Below are positions 43,333 to 54,149 of a stretch of DNA of 64,000 bases, piece after piece (position 1 is the stretch's first letter; every line of letters begins with the position of its first letter). The notes under the pieces were generated by a model that saw only the letters and a program-made list of their open reading frames with translations, was not told where the DNA came from and made no database searches. Made by a program: the position numbers and the translations under genes. The stretch is from Nematostella vectensis (lineage: Eukaryota > Cnidaria > Anthozoa > Actiniaria > Edwardsiidae): assembly GCF_932526225.1 (NCBI RefSeq), contig NC_064037.1, positions 11,576,203-11,640,202 of the forward strand, read 5' to 3'.

Positions 43333-46300
43333 CTGAGAAATGAGAAACATTAGTCATGTGTTAGGCAGCACAAAAAGAATCTACTACTTGATTTTTTGTT
43401 TTTCTAAGAACAAAGAGACGGATTTAGGATCGTTCAAAGGATGGTTCAAAGTACGGTTATTTTTTTAAATACCCTTGGATCCACTAATAAGTAGAGATGT
43501 AGGTAATATAGGAGGGAAAGTCAGCCAGAACATTTGTCACATGTATGATTTCTTTTTAACAAAAACCTCTAACCTTTAATTACGAGAGCCCCTTGGGAGT
43601 AGCTTCTAATCAAAGAAGGAAACAAGCCGGTTGCTGGGCTGCGCCCAAGTCAATCAATAATATCCTGTAGGGATACATCTAAAAATTTATTTCTTATAGA
43701 TTTCGCCACTTTCTTGTTTTCACTTTTTCGTTTTCCAATATCATTTGCCAAATCATTTTTAAATATCTATATCGTGATATATCACTCACGGTGTAGGTCT
43801 GTGCACTGGAGATGGTGACTCGCGCATGCTTCCATGCCGCGCCCATGTCACCGCTGGCACTCCACACTTGGGTCTCACCCGAACTAGTCTTCACGAGAAC
43901 CTTGAGTGTACCCATGCTCGCGCCGTTCATGTAGTACCAGAACTCAAAACACGCCGCGTTAGTCGCTTGATAACCGGCCTTTTGCCAGCGGGCCTTTTGT
44001 CCGGAGGTCAAGTAATCAGAGGCCAGATGTACAAAGTACCCTGCGTGGGAATTACAAATGATACAAACAATTTCACTACCCTGAATTTATTCTGTTATTG
44101 CCGCAGTGGCTAATAATCGGTAAATATAGTCATCAAAATATATTTAGAGTTATTTTAATAACTTCATAAAATCATTTTTAACTGGAAAGTACACGAAAGG
44201 ATGGTAGTTCTGATGGCTCTGATGGTAGTGATGGTGTTCTTGGTGATGATGTTGGTGGTCATGTTGCTGGTAGTGTTGATGAAAGTATTGCTATTGGTAG
44301 TGTTGATAGTAGTGTTGGTGTTCATGTTGGTGTTGGTGGTAGTGTTGATGAAAGTATTGCTATTGGTAGTGTTGATGGAAGTGTTGGTGTTGATGTTGGT
44401 GTTAGTGTTTAGTGAATTAGCAAGGCCATACTGACCTGATCCTGTGGTGTGATCTCCTGGATAACCTCTGTTCTCGTACCAATCGTCTGCGTAGTTTGAT
44501 AAATCGTTCTCCCAGCCGCACGTGTAGGGGAAGGTCCACCCGTCCATTGTACAACCGTCTAGAACAACTTTACAACCAAGATGAATAAAGTAAGTAGCGG
44601 TGATTGATACGATGACATTGATGAGGGCGATAGCGGTGATTGTGATGACATTGATGAGGGCGATAGCGGTGATTGTGATGACATTGATGAGGGCGATAGC
44701 GGTGATTGTGATGACATTGATGAGGGCGATAGCGGTGATTGTGATGACATCGATGACGGCGATAGCGGTGATTGTTATGACATTGACGAGGGCGATAGCG
44801 GTGATTGATGGGACATGTATGAGGGCGATAGCGGTGATAATCAAGGAATTAAGGTGACATCTCACCTGCGTTGCTACAAGAGTGGGTATTACATGTCTGG
44901 ATTTGGGAAGAGTCTCCAACGCAATTGGCGCCTCCGTTGCTAGGCGACGGGTTATTGCACAAACGGGAACGAGAGTGGGAGCCACCTCCACACGTGGCAC
45001 TGCACGTGCTCCATGATGACCACGCCCCCCAGCCACCGTCAACTGTGAAAATGATTATTCATTTTACAATAACATGAACCCTGTGTTAAACACACAATTT
45101 GGTACAGCGATGAAAATGTGGTTTTACACGATAAAATACACATAAAAAAGAACTCATACTGCATATCAATCAATGGCTGTCGTTTTTCTAAATTGTCTAA
45201 AAGAGACTGGGGCGAGCGCGCGGGAGACCTGTGATATTCTAAAATGTTAGGGACTAGGCTCCATTTCTAAGATGGCTGCCAGAAAAATCGTAGTAAACAC
45301 GAATTCCTGCAGGTATACGTGGAAATTATCAACTTACAAAGCTCTAAAGCGATGAAAAAGCGAAAAAATAAATGATTGAAGCGGACTCCTAAATATGGTA
45401 TGTAATGCCTAAAAAGGAAATGACCGAGCGAGCTAGAAAAATGAAAGATTGACTGATATGCATAATGCTTTTAAATCTTTCGCTTGGGCATCTCCTAATT
45501 ACAATATTTGGAAACGCGCTTAAATATTTGTTTTTTGTTCTAGTCTCAAATAGATCATTCAGACGGAAGGTGACATTTGCTTGAGGATTATGCCATTTGT
45601 GTCGTTTTTATACTACAATACAATTAAATGCAATAATCCTTGTTTATCGAGGGTGGCATAATAACCTAATACACAGTTTTCTAACACATGGCACTCGTAA
45701 GCATTGTAAGCACTGTCACTGGGGGTGGTCACTGCCAGAGGGTTTATTGCGTCCCCAGTGGTTCTTTTACGCCCCTTCGGTTCAGGTTAATGTAGTGCAG
45801 CTTCAAGAGACGGGACCTCCGGTTTAGTGTCCTTATCCGAGAAGACTGGAAACACGGGAGAATAACTTTAACTCACTTGTAACACAAATTCGAATCAAGG
45901 CAGGAACCCGGAAAAATCCACAGTTTGAGCCAGGATTCGAACCTGGGCCACAGCGGTGAGAGGCCGACGCGCTTACACACTAGGCCACCCGTGCTTATAC
46001 TGACAAATGCGATTACAGAGAAAAAGAGTAATGCTCGAGGAGGGGAGAGGAATCCCCTACCCTTTGTACTGCCGCAGTTCCTAGTCTCCTCCTGAGTCCC
46101 CTCGGCCGTGGCTTCAGAACAGCTGGAGAGAGACTTTACCGTGCAAAACCGCTGGCGGGTTTTCTTTCCGTCGCTAACGCAAGGTTTCCAATCACTCCAC
46201 GAAGACCATCCCCCAGAGGGAGCTTAAAATAAAATTTGATGATAATCATGATAATGATGATATTTGTTATGAATATTCAGATAACAATAATGGTTTGATA

Positions 46301-49300
46301 ATGATGGTTGTGATGATGATGATTTCATAATGTAGTTCTTAGTTCTTTCTTACGATTATGTTGAAGGTTGATGATGGTAACCATACTTACTACTGCAGTC
46401 GTATAACTTGTTCAGCTTTTGCAAATCAAGGGCTGTAAATCCGATGTACTGTCCGAGTTGCCTGTTGGGATCGCCCTTGGCTTGCATCGTGTTCTGACCA
46501 TTTTTAGAGAAGTCCGTCTTCCCATAATGCATCACGCTGTCGTAATCGTACGGCAGACTTAGCGTATCGGCTTGATCGTAGGACAGTTTTTGAAAATTGT
46601 GTTCTAGACCTTTTTGATTTCAAAAAAAAGGAATTCAATAACAAAGCCAGACATACATTTGGAAGGGATTGATTGTCCGTATCGGCTTGATCGTAGGTCA
46701 ATTTCTCGAAATTGCATTCAGTGCCTTTTTAAAAAAATAAATCATAGCCTTTAATAAAATGAAAGTTCTTCGTTACTACAGATAGGGGAGGGGACGGGGG
46801 CTAGGCGCGCTTAGGAGCGGTAAGAAAGGAGAAGAGAGAGGTAGCATAAGAAGGGGAGGGGTAATATACGTACCAGCGATGATATTTGCCGGAAGCACCT
46901 CCAAGTACGCGTCTCTGTCAGGTCTCGACTGCTCATGCGCGACTCCCAGGGCGTGTAACAGCTCGTGGATGATAATGGACACGTCATTACACCCATCACC
47001 GATAGATACTTTTTGCATGCCACCCTGCATCCCCTTGTACGACCAGCAGCTACAAGAACATCATCAACAATGCTATTAATATTATAGACGTGTAACCTCT
47101 TATACGACCACCAGCAACTACAAGAACATCATCAACAATGCTATTAATATTATAGACGTGTAACCTCTTATACGACCACCAGCAACTACAAGAACATCAT
47201 CAACAATGCTATTAATATTATAGACGTGTAACCTCTTATACGACCACCAGCAACTACAAGAACATCATCAACAATGCTATTAATATTATAGACGTGTAAC
47301 CTCTTATACGACCAGCAACTACAAGAACATCATCAACAATGCTATTAATAATATAGACGTGTTACCTCTTATACGACCAACAGCAATTGTATGAATGTAA
47401 TCAACAATGCTATTAATATCAAAAAGGTATTACCTCTTATACGACCATCAGCAACGGTATAAATGTCCTCGACATTGATATTTCACAAACATGCACCCCC
47501 TTATACGACCAACAACTGTAAAAACATCGCCAAGAATATATTGATGTGCACATTATACAGACCTGCACCACTTTATAAATGTCATCAATTATCCTGTCCT
47601 AGCTTTGCATACCCCAGTGCTGCTCTTCCTTTTTTTTGTGTGAATAATTACCCATCTTCTTTTACGAACTGAATGTAATTCTCCTCGTTCGTTCGCGGTA
47701 CAAACTCAATACAGGATTTGGTCTTGAACTGGTTGATAGCGTCGTTGAGTTTGGAAGTGCCTGCTGCAACTGAAAAACATAAATTGATAGGAAAGTCACT
47801 ATGGTAGAAACTCCCTTTTTTCTTTAACTTCTGCCCGAAGCTTTGCTCCCAGGAAGTAATTTTGCCGTCAGATGGTTATATCACCCACCCCTCTCGGATC
47901 TTCCTCTGCGCTATGCCCACACTGCTTTTTTACACTCCCGCAAAGTCACACAAAGAATCCATTTGCATCGGCTAATTCAGAGTGAGTTACCAAAGATATT
48001 TTCAATCAAATATCGACAATAACATATCAGACCTTATTCGTGCGTTGCTATTAGTTATCTTGTGAATAAACCGTTGTATGTTCAGTTATAAACAATAACA
48101 AAAGGAGTAGTTGATCGACATTCTTTAATACCAACCGACGTCAGCATGTACTGTATATGGCACTTTCCTAGTCCTCCATATCATTTTCAGTTGTCTTACA
48201 GCGTTGCGTTTTGCGGGGTGGTCGTCTTGCCTCAATCCCCTATTTGGCTTCCGGTTTCCCTTTTTTAGTTTCTCGAGCTGTTGTAAATCCATCGCGATAT
48301 CGCCTTGGAAAAGGTGACTAGCCACTTGCATCCCTGAAAAGCAGAGACGTAAATAGGGGGTGGGGGACGTTGGGGTTCGGGGTATCGCCGTATCGGCATT
48401 TTTTGTACGATATTGCGGTAAAATAGCAAAAAAAAAAAATGCCGTATTTCACTGTGAGATGCGAGATTTTGCCTTTTAAACGGCGGTAATTCGGTAAAAA
48501 AATAACAATGTCTGGGTGTCGTGCATCAGCTCTTCAAGACCTCTTCCTCCTGTGCGGTATGCGATAATTCCGATATTTCCTTCGGTATTGCGATATTTTC
48601 GAAAATTTTGTGCGGTATTGCGGTAATTCCGATATTTCCTTCGGTATTGCGGTATTTTCGAAAATTTTGTGCGGTATTGCTGTAATTGGACCCCCCAACG
48701 TCCCCCCTAAATATAATTAAGATATCATACTACGATTTTGCTAATCCGGCAATTCACCCTCATAATTAAATCACAATAAGAATTAAGATTGCGATCATCG
48801 AAAAAATGTAAACCTTCGTTGATTGTGTAGATTCGTCCCCCTGCACTTGTTTGTTTCTTGAGGATTTGGAGAAGTCGGTCAGGTATCTTTCGACCTGTAA
48901 GAGTTGCTGAGTTAATTCGTGTAAATTTTGTTAGAGGTGTAGGCAATGTTTTTCTAAGTAGTCCACAAAAATATATATTAAAGACGATCACTTTATATTT
49001 CCTATGTATGATCTGTTATACATATCTCCTATTAATCCTATGGATATTTTAGGTAGCTACGACTATAAAACTTTAGTAATGGTTATACTACTAGGTAATA
49101 CAGGTTTTAATGCATTTGTAGATACATCACTCTTTCTTTTCCTTTTTCTTTTTTAACATAACTTATTCGACGAGAACTTCTATAAACATCTAGATTTTCT
49201 CAAACAATTTTCATCTCTATTCAACCCAAATTTTGCTACCTTTTCTTGGTCTCTCCTTAGGTTTCTTAGGAATACCCTCGACGCCATAAAGCGCGGCCAA

Positions 49301-49333
49301 TATCAAGGCGATAATCAGATAACAAATCTTCAT
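43249..49333 (-). CDS. Astacin-3: secreted astacin metalloprotease with two TSP1-type repeats and a MAM domain (11 exons)
   Basis: On the minus strand exons 49333-49240, 48894-48814, 48333-48136, 47769-47652, 47049-46874, 46603-46391, 46222-46061, 45042-44866, 44567-44436, 44040-43790 and 43332-43249 join in phase into 561 residues. Order: signal peptide (MKICYLIIALILAALYGVEG), propeptide with switch F67-Q-G-D70, KR maturation site, astacin domain with zinc ligands His192/196/202 and Glu193 ([19 protein letters not shown]), Met-turn SVMHY (Met247), TSP1-like and TSP1 repeats (294-406) and a MAM domain (407-561). The MAM ends the protein (LACP-stop), with no linker or second MAM. The phase map is the same as in astacin-1 and -2. 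It is predicted to be a secreted zymogen and is the most divergent of the three in the catalytic exon. Confidence 0.88.
43790..44040 (-). CDS. Astacin-3 exon 10, MAM part 2
   Basis: Encodes AACFEFWYYMNGASMGTLKV and GDMGAAWKHA. Phase 0 out. Confidence 0.9.
44195..44415. repeat. GTTGGTGTTGATG-type tandem repeats (intron 9)
   Basis: Two longer copies (GTAGTGTTGATGAAAGTATT at about 44270 and 44340) within GTT/GAT-rich DNA. Confidence 0.8.
44436..44567 (-). CDS. Astacin-3 exon 9, MAM part 1
   Basis: Encodes DGWTFPYTCGWEND and YPGDHTTGS, a shortened MAM start. Confidence 0.85.
44600..44848. repeat. 33-bp minisatellite filling astacin-3 intron 8
   Basis: About 7 copies of a unit containing GAGGGCGATAGCGGTGATTG. 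The unit length is a multiple of three and the minus strand is open into exon 9, but exon 8 is in a different frame, so retention would not give one continuous protein. Confidence 0.95.
44866..45042 (-). CDS. Astacin-3 exon 8, TSP1 repeat 2
   Basis: Encodes GGWGAWSSWSTCSATCGGG and CNNPSPSNGG, a canonical TSP1 repeat. Confidence 0.92.
45650..46003 (-). mobile_element. tRNA-derived SINE
   Basis: On the minus strand the 5' part (about 46001-45925) is tRNA-like: a TGGCCTAGTGTGTAAGCG A-box and a perfect GGTTCGAATCC B-box inside a paired CCAGG/CCTGG T-arm. The acceptor ends do not pair, so it is not a working tRNA gene. A body with GATAAGGACACTAAACCGG follows. It lies in astacin-3 intron 7, on the same strand as the gene. 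Confidence 0.75.
46061..46222 (-). CDS. Astacin-3 exon 7, TSP1-like repeat 1
   Basis: Encodes SGGWSSWSDWKPC and TRQRFCTVKSLSSC. Phase 1 in and out. Confidence 0.85.
46391..46603 (-). CDS. Astacin-3 exon 6, C-terminal lobe with Met-turn
   Basis: Encodes LPYDYDSVMHYGKTDF and LNKLYDCS. The first ~45 bases are duplicated about 120 bases upstream. Confidence 0.9.
46680..46730 (-). repeat. Upstream duplicate of the astacin-3 exon-6 start
   Basis: On the minus strand reads AATTTCGAGAAATTGACC then TACGATCAAGCCGATACG, matching the start of exon 6 (46603-46562). If used as an exon start it shifts or extends the reading frame. Confidence 0.8.
46874..47049 (-). CDS. Astacin-3 exon 5, zinc-binding active site
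   Basis: Encodes CWSYKGMQGG and [19 protein letters not shown]. Its acceptor is the last copy of the 68-bp array. Confidence 0.93.
47051..47540 (-). repeat. 68-bp tandem array containing the exon-5 acceptor
   Basis: Copies of a unit with TACAAGAACATCATCAACAA at 47051, 47119, 47187, 47255 and about 47320, then more decayed copies to about 47540. Read on the minus strand each unit carries GATGTTCTTGTAG followed by TTGCTGG and TCGTATAAGAGG, a version of the exon-5 acceptor and first codons. The array fills most of intron 4. Confidence 0.93.
47652..47769 (-). CDS. Astacin-3 exon 4, N-terminal lobe
   Basis: Encodes LNDAINQFKTKSCIEFVPRT and NYIQFVKEDG. Phase 2 out. Confidence 0.87.
48136..48333 (-). 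CDS. Astacin-3 exon 3, aspartate switch and mature N-terminus
   Basis: Encodes LFQGDIAM, a lysine/asparagine-rich stretch, KRNA and IWRTRKVPYTVH. Phase 1 in and out. Confidence 0.87.
48356..48708. mobile_element. MITE-like element with GGGGACGTTGGGG termini
   Basis: The left GGGGGACGTTGGGGTTC and right GACCCCCCAACGTCCCCC are inverted. The interior contains tandem copies of a ~67-bp unit (GGTATTGCGGTAATTCCGAT). Confidence 0.75.
48814..48894 (-). CDS. Astacin-3 exon 2, propeptide
   Basis: Encodes RKIPDRLLQILKK and RIYTINE. It closes with the same I-N-E as astacin-2. Confidence 0.75.
49240..49333 (-). CDS. Astacin-3 exon 1, signal peptide
   Basis: Strong signal peptide followed by a basic segment (PKKPKERPRK). 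The donor AAAAG|GTAGC is in phase 1. Confidence 0.82.
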
Positions 49334-49904
49334 TTTGCTTCGACGCGTTCGACGGTGAAGCTCAAGTGATGATAAAAGAGGGTTTTTCAGTTCTTATATC
49401 ACCTTCAATTACAAGATGTTATTCGGTTTTTATTCATGTGGATTTACAAAGAGCCCCAGACATTTATTTCCCACACATCCTTTTGTGTATTTCTTAACCT
49501 TTTGTGTATTTCTAAACCTTTAAAAAATAAAAGAGCAAATGAAAGAGAACACTGCATTATTAATTTCTAAAAATTCTCCTTGTTTTATTTACCGCGGTGA
49601 TCCTAGATACTAATCCCCCAGATACTAAGCAAATACTAAACAGATACTAAAAACGGTCAGGGGTGTACTAGGCTCGATTTGCAGCTCGTTTCATTGAGCC
49701 CATCAAACCTAGAGAGGTGCTAGATAAAAAATATTAAAATAATAAAAATAGCTATTTACCAAGTAAAATCAGCTAGAATCAATGGAAAGGCATTATAAAT
49801 ATGGTTTCTTAAATTATTTGTGTGGATCCTAGTCTGATTAGAATGCCTTGTCTGATTTCTGGTTTAGACGCTTGCAAATTTCTATGCAATACGCAAGGAA
49901 ATAA
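49334..49904. other. Upstream of astacin-3, no gene recognised
   Basis: AT-rich. It should contain the astacin-3 promoter. No motif is strong enough to call. Confidence 0.35.
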
Positions 49905-50755
49905 CTATAATATCAGGGAGGCGGAGTGGTCCCATAAGTAGGGGGGGGCGGGCGAAAAGTGGGGGGAGGGGTGGGTGGTGGTTAAAGGGGGAAGGGGTGG
50001 TTGGTGGTTTCAAGGGTAAGGGGTGGTTGGTGGTTTCAGGGGGAAGGGGTGGTTGGTGGTTTCAGGGGGAAGGGGTGGTTGGTGGTTTCAGGGGGAGGGG
50101 ATGGTTGGTGGTTTCAGGGGGAATGGGTGGGTGGTGGTTTCAGGGGGAAGGGGTGGTTGGTGGTTTCAGGGGAAAGGGGTGGTTGGTGGTTTCAGGGGGA
50201 AGGGGTGGGTGGTGGTTTCAGGGGAAAGGGGTGGTTGGTGGTTTCAGGGAAAGGGGTGGTTGGTGGTTTCAGGGGGAGGGGATGGCTGGTGGTTTCAGGG
50301 GGAAGGGGTGGTTGGTGGTTTCAGGGGGAGGGGATGGTTGGTGGTTTCAAGGGGAATGGGTGGGTGGCGGTTTCAGGGGGAAGGGGTGGTTGGTGGTTTC
50401 AGGGGGAAGGGGTGGTTGGTGGTTTCAGGGGGAGGGGATGGTTGGTGGTTTCAGGGGGAATGGGTGGGTGGTGGTTACAGGGGGAAGGGGTGGTTGGTGG
50501 TTTCAAAGGGAGGGGTGGGTGGTGGTTTTAAAGGGAGGGGTGGTTGGCGGTTTCAGGGGGAAGGGGTGGTTGTTCGTTTCAAAGGGAGGGGTGGGTGGTG
50601 GTTTCAAACTCTTATGGGTTATTTATAAGAACGCGGGGAATAACCTAGGTTTTTATGCACGGAATTTTAAACTGTTCAACAAATTTGTCGTTGGTTGCAT
50701 ATGTACCGCTTGAAACCCGTTGGTTTAAAAAAAAAACGTTCATATATAAAGACGG
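49905..50755 (+). mobile_element. Dispersed element B, long copy with an expanded G-rich minisatellite
   Basis: Flanks (GAGTGGTCCCATAAGT on the left; TTTGTCGTTGGTTGCAT, ACCGCTTGAAACCCGTTGG and AACGTTCATATATA on the right) are the inverse of the copy at 23136-23405. Between them (about 49970-50600) lie roughly 24 copies of a 26-bp unit, GTGGTTTCAGGGGGAAGGGG plus TGGTTG, absent from the short copy. Confidence 0.82.
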
Positions 50756-51985
50756 TCATCAGTTATGTCATTTCATGTCGTGGCTATGCCATGCTGACGA
50801 GTCCTAATAAGGTCTCAGCCGTCGCATTTTATTAAATATTAATAAAGGAATATAATATTTGACAAATAAACAATTTCGAAAAAGTATCTGTAAATCTTTC
50901 CAAAATAAAACGCCACTAACAAAGGCTTAGTGAGATATACAAAATGGTTCATAAATCAATGATGTCAATCAATTCATCAATGATTCGTCACTGGCCAATC
51001 TCGATTTTCTACGCTTTTAAATATAGGTTTGAATTAAGGTATATAAGAAAGCAAGAAAAAAGTGAACCGTTTTGACTAATTTATTTGACTTCATTTACAT
51101 CATCGAACTAGTCAATAGTAAGAACTTAAAAGTTATTGGCAATATATGTTTTTGTAGTGCCCGTCCCTATGTTTATTCGGTGTTTTGTCGGGGTAATATA
51201 AAGCTTAATTAGAAAGAATTAATCTTGCAGAAGGATGGGTCCTTGAGTGGGGCTCGGTTAATTCCGGGGTCCTTGGCTTTTTATCATTATAATTTTATAA
51301 TTAACGACCTAAACGTACCGATCTAAATATCAGTGCCGCGCTTTTGTAGAAATACTGTATGTCGACGATACAACTATCCGAATTTATTCCCAAGGGTGAA
51401 ATAAAAAAGTTGTTGTTTTTTTGCCACACAAATTTACCGTAGCTAACGCCACATTAAAAACTACTGTTATATTAGGGCCCCTGATTGGCCCCCCGAAATT
51501 TTGATGTGCTCCGAGTTTTTGGCTAATGCTCGCATGCTCGCGCATGCTCCGCCGTGCTCGCATTGTATTTTTCGATGTGCTCGCTGCCCGATTTATTCAA
51601 CAACTAAAATGCTCGGTCTCGCATAAAAAAAACTGGGTGATCGCAAGTGCTCGCCAAAGACCATCCGGGGGCCTTTATATTCTCTAGCGTTGTATCTGCT
51701 AAAAATCCCAATATAAAAAAAAAACAAGGTATAAAAGACCATAGTAATGGGGGCGTTTTAACAAAAGACTTAAAGATTCAAATAAATACCGAGAAGCATG
51801 TCAGGCAGGCAGGCAGGCATGCCACTTTCCTCTCCTTGCAGCTAAGTTGTTCTCATTTGCATTTATTTTTTTTATTTTTCTGCGAGTTATGTTTCCATGT
51901 ATTATTAAAGTTATTTTAATTAATAAATGTGATGAAGTCAAGAATCGAAATCCATCGATTTTTATGAAGCCAGCAAAAAAATATT
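50756..51985. other. Intergenic, no gene recognised
   Basis: AT-rich with a GCTCGCATGCTCGCGC-like imperfect repeat near 51525-51580 and a short (GGCA)n tract near 51802-51818. Confidence 0.4.
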
Positions 51986-52000
51986 TTGTAATTAAATTCT

Positions 52001-52084
52001 AGTCTCCTTCGCAGCCCCCAGCGGTCGGAGTCACACACGTGGAGCGCTGTGTGACTCCGACCGCTTGGGGCTGCGAAGAAGACT
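52001..52084. mobile_element. Complete fold-back element with 37-bp arms and an 11-bp target-site duplication
   Basis: Arms 52001-52037 and 52048-52084 are near-perfect inverted copies around a 10-base loop (CGTGGAGCGC). AATTAAATTCT flanks both sides (51990-52000 and 52085-52095), as expected for a target-site duplication. Confidence 0.92.
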
Positions 52085-52099
52085 AATTAAATTCTCGAT

Positions 52100-54085
52100 G
52101 GCAATCATTTTTTCTCTTAGCTATAAATCAGAATAACTCTGCTATCTGTGCTATACAGTATGTGTTATTGAATAAAGTTTCAGTTTCATATTTTTGAATA
52201 TCTTGGTTTGTTATAGAATCCTTTGATCAATCCTGTAGAATACTAAACGAATGCGTCTAATGAGTGTTTTGTTAGGTCTCAGAAGCCACTTGAGCAGTAT
52301 TTTATTCACTACAGTGACGTTTGCATGATGGATGTTTTTTTTTTTTGGGGGGGGGAGTGGGGCTCATTGTTTTACAAGAGTAGCTGTTGAAAAACATTAG
52401 CCTGGTGGGATGTATTTTGAAAATCATGGGCCATTATAACCAGAATGTTTTTAGGGGTTAAGCTTTTCAGCAAACCATTTTTCTCTCAGGTTTCTCCTGT
52501 TGCAGTGGTACTACCTAGGTATCCCAGTTCCCCTTAGCCTACAGTGATACTAATTTATCTTTCATTTAAAACACAACTCCCAGTAAAGTGGGTTAGTCTG
52601 GCCAAATTCCTCACCTTCACCTAGCTACAGGCCTGCTTACTTGCTTGACAACATTATTCTTTAGTAAAGCTTTCAACTCTCGCATAACATAAACTAATTG
52701 AAATGTCATCATCGTGTCCCATCTATTCCTATCAGAAACTACAGTTTAATATTTTGGCCATTAACTATTTCTTTCTATCGCTACCAGCTAATGCAGCCCT
52801 CTGTGAGATTATAGGAGTGACACAAAAATGGTCTGATTAAAGCCTTTATACAATCACCTGATCTGTTAAAGCTAAAGTGTAGCTAGTGGTAAAGTGGTAA
52901 AGCTTATGTAGTTGTCTTTAAAAATAGGGATCATTTGATATCGGGAGGAAGTTGGCATCTTGGAGTTAAAAAACATCACGCACCCAAGAATTTTAATATT
53001 TACTAAGCTCTAAGCTGTCCATAGTAGGCTTGCAACTTGTAGACAAGGGTAACTTGGGATATACTGGAGTGATTTTAGGGGTAATAAGTTTAGTGGCAAC
53101 AATAAAAATAATATACAAATTTAGTGATTAGTCAATGTTAGCCTCATGTCGTGCATCATGCATTGATCACCCTTGCATAGCCAGGATTTACAAAGAAATG
53201 CTTGTTGTTGGTTGAGTGGGAAGCATCCAGCGCCTACCCTCACCCCTAGCTATGTGCCATACTTGAGAACAATCATAGTCACAAGGCTCAAACATTGGTT
53301 TAAATCATAAGCAAAATGGTTTAAATTTTCAGATCAAGAATTTGGACTTTTCGTGTCCTCTTCAGAAGACTTATCCAAACTTTTTGAGTAAAAAAAATAT
53401 CAAATAGTTTTTTTTTAGACCAAAGGTTGTTCCCTTTAAAAGAAGCTGGGCTGCCATTTGGAAAGGCTTCAAATACTAATACTTCATTGCTAAAACTAGC
53501 TCTTGAGGACAAAGGTGGAACATGAGGACAAGGTGGAACTGAACATTCCGAAAAAAAATTACAGTTAAAAAAAAAAACAAAAAAACAAAAGCTGCAGTGT
53601 TTCTATTTGCTTATTTCTTTCATGGAAAAAATTATTATTGCCAACAAACAAAAAGTTTTAGTATAACATTTGAAACTAAATTGGACATTGAAACAGCTAA
53701 AATAAGTCATTACCAACTTTGAACAACGTTCTGAACACCGCTGAGAAATTATAAGATGACCGATATGGACTGGCTGCGGTTATGCGTGGAACAAACTCCT
53801 CCAAACTTCTCACCGAATCTTCGAGGCAAAACGAGCCAAGCCAGCACAAATAATACAGGCGTCTTTGAACGTATTTCTTCGTTTGCTACTTTTGTATAAG
53901 GTTGATTTTCCTGCTGCATATTCATTCTCTGGTCGCCATTTTGGATTTGTCGATTTTCACTAGGCGTTAGGGGAGACGGTTTCCTGGACGTCACAACTCT
54001 TACCATACAAAGGAAACCCAACCACAGGAAACCCAATAAGAACGCCTGGGACTAGGCTGGTTTTTATGTAATATTTCAAAGCCGA
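52100..54085. other. Intergenic, no gene recognised
   Basis: AT-rich without clear repeats. A minus-strand frame at 53749-54036 has a hydrophobic start but no recognisable family. Confidence 0.4.
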
Positions 54086-54091
54086 CAATGA

Positions 54092-54149
54092 GGACTGGAC
54101 GGGATTTCAAGCCCGCGCGATCTCGCGGACTTGAAATCTCGTCCAGTCC
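54092..54149. repeat. Inverted repeat, 26-bp arms, 6-base loop
   Basis: Arms GGACTGGACGGGATTTCAAG... and ...CTTGAAATCTCGTCCAGTCC pair with two mismatches. The outer bases GGACTGG/CCAGTCC resemble those of the hairpin at 55394. Confidence 0.85.

Noticed and set aside
44164-45042. 292-residue minus-strand frame crossing astacin-3 exons 8 and 9
   Set aside because: Exon 8 is read in the wrong frame and the middle is the 33-bp intronic minisatellite; the spliced model keeps six TSP1 cysteines and the MAM start.
45925-46001. A tRNA gene
   Set aside because: A- and B-boxes and the T-arm are good, but the acceptor stem does not pair and a SINE body follows, so it is a tRNA-derived SINE head.
49997-50713. 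Three overlapping 176-238-residue Gly/Trp/Val-rich frames
   Set aside because: They are the three readings of a 26-bp minisatellite inside a dispersed element. The apparent repeat protein is an artefact.
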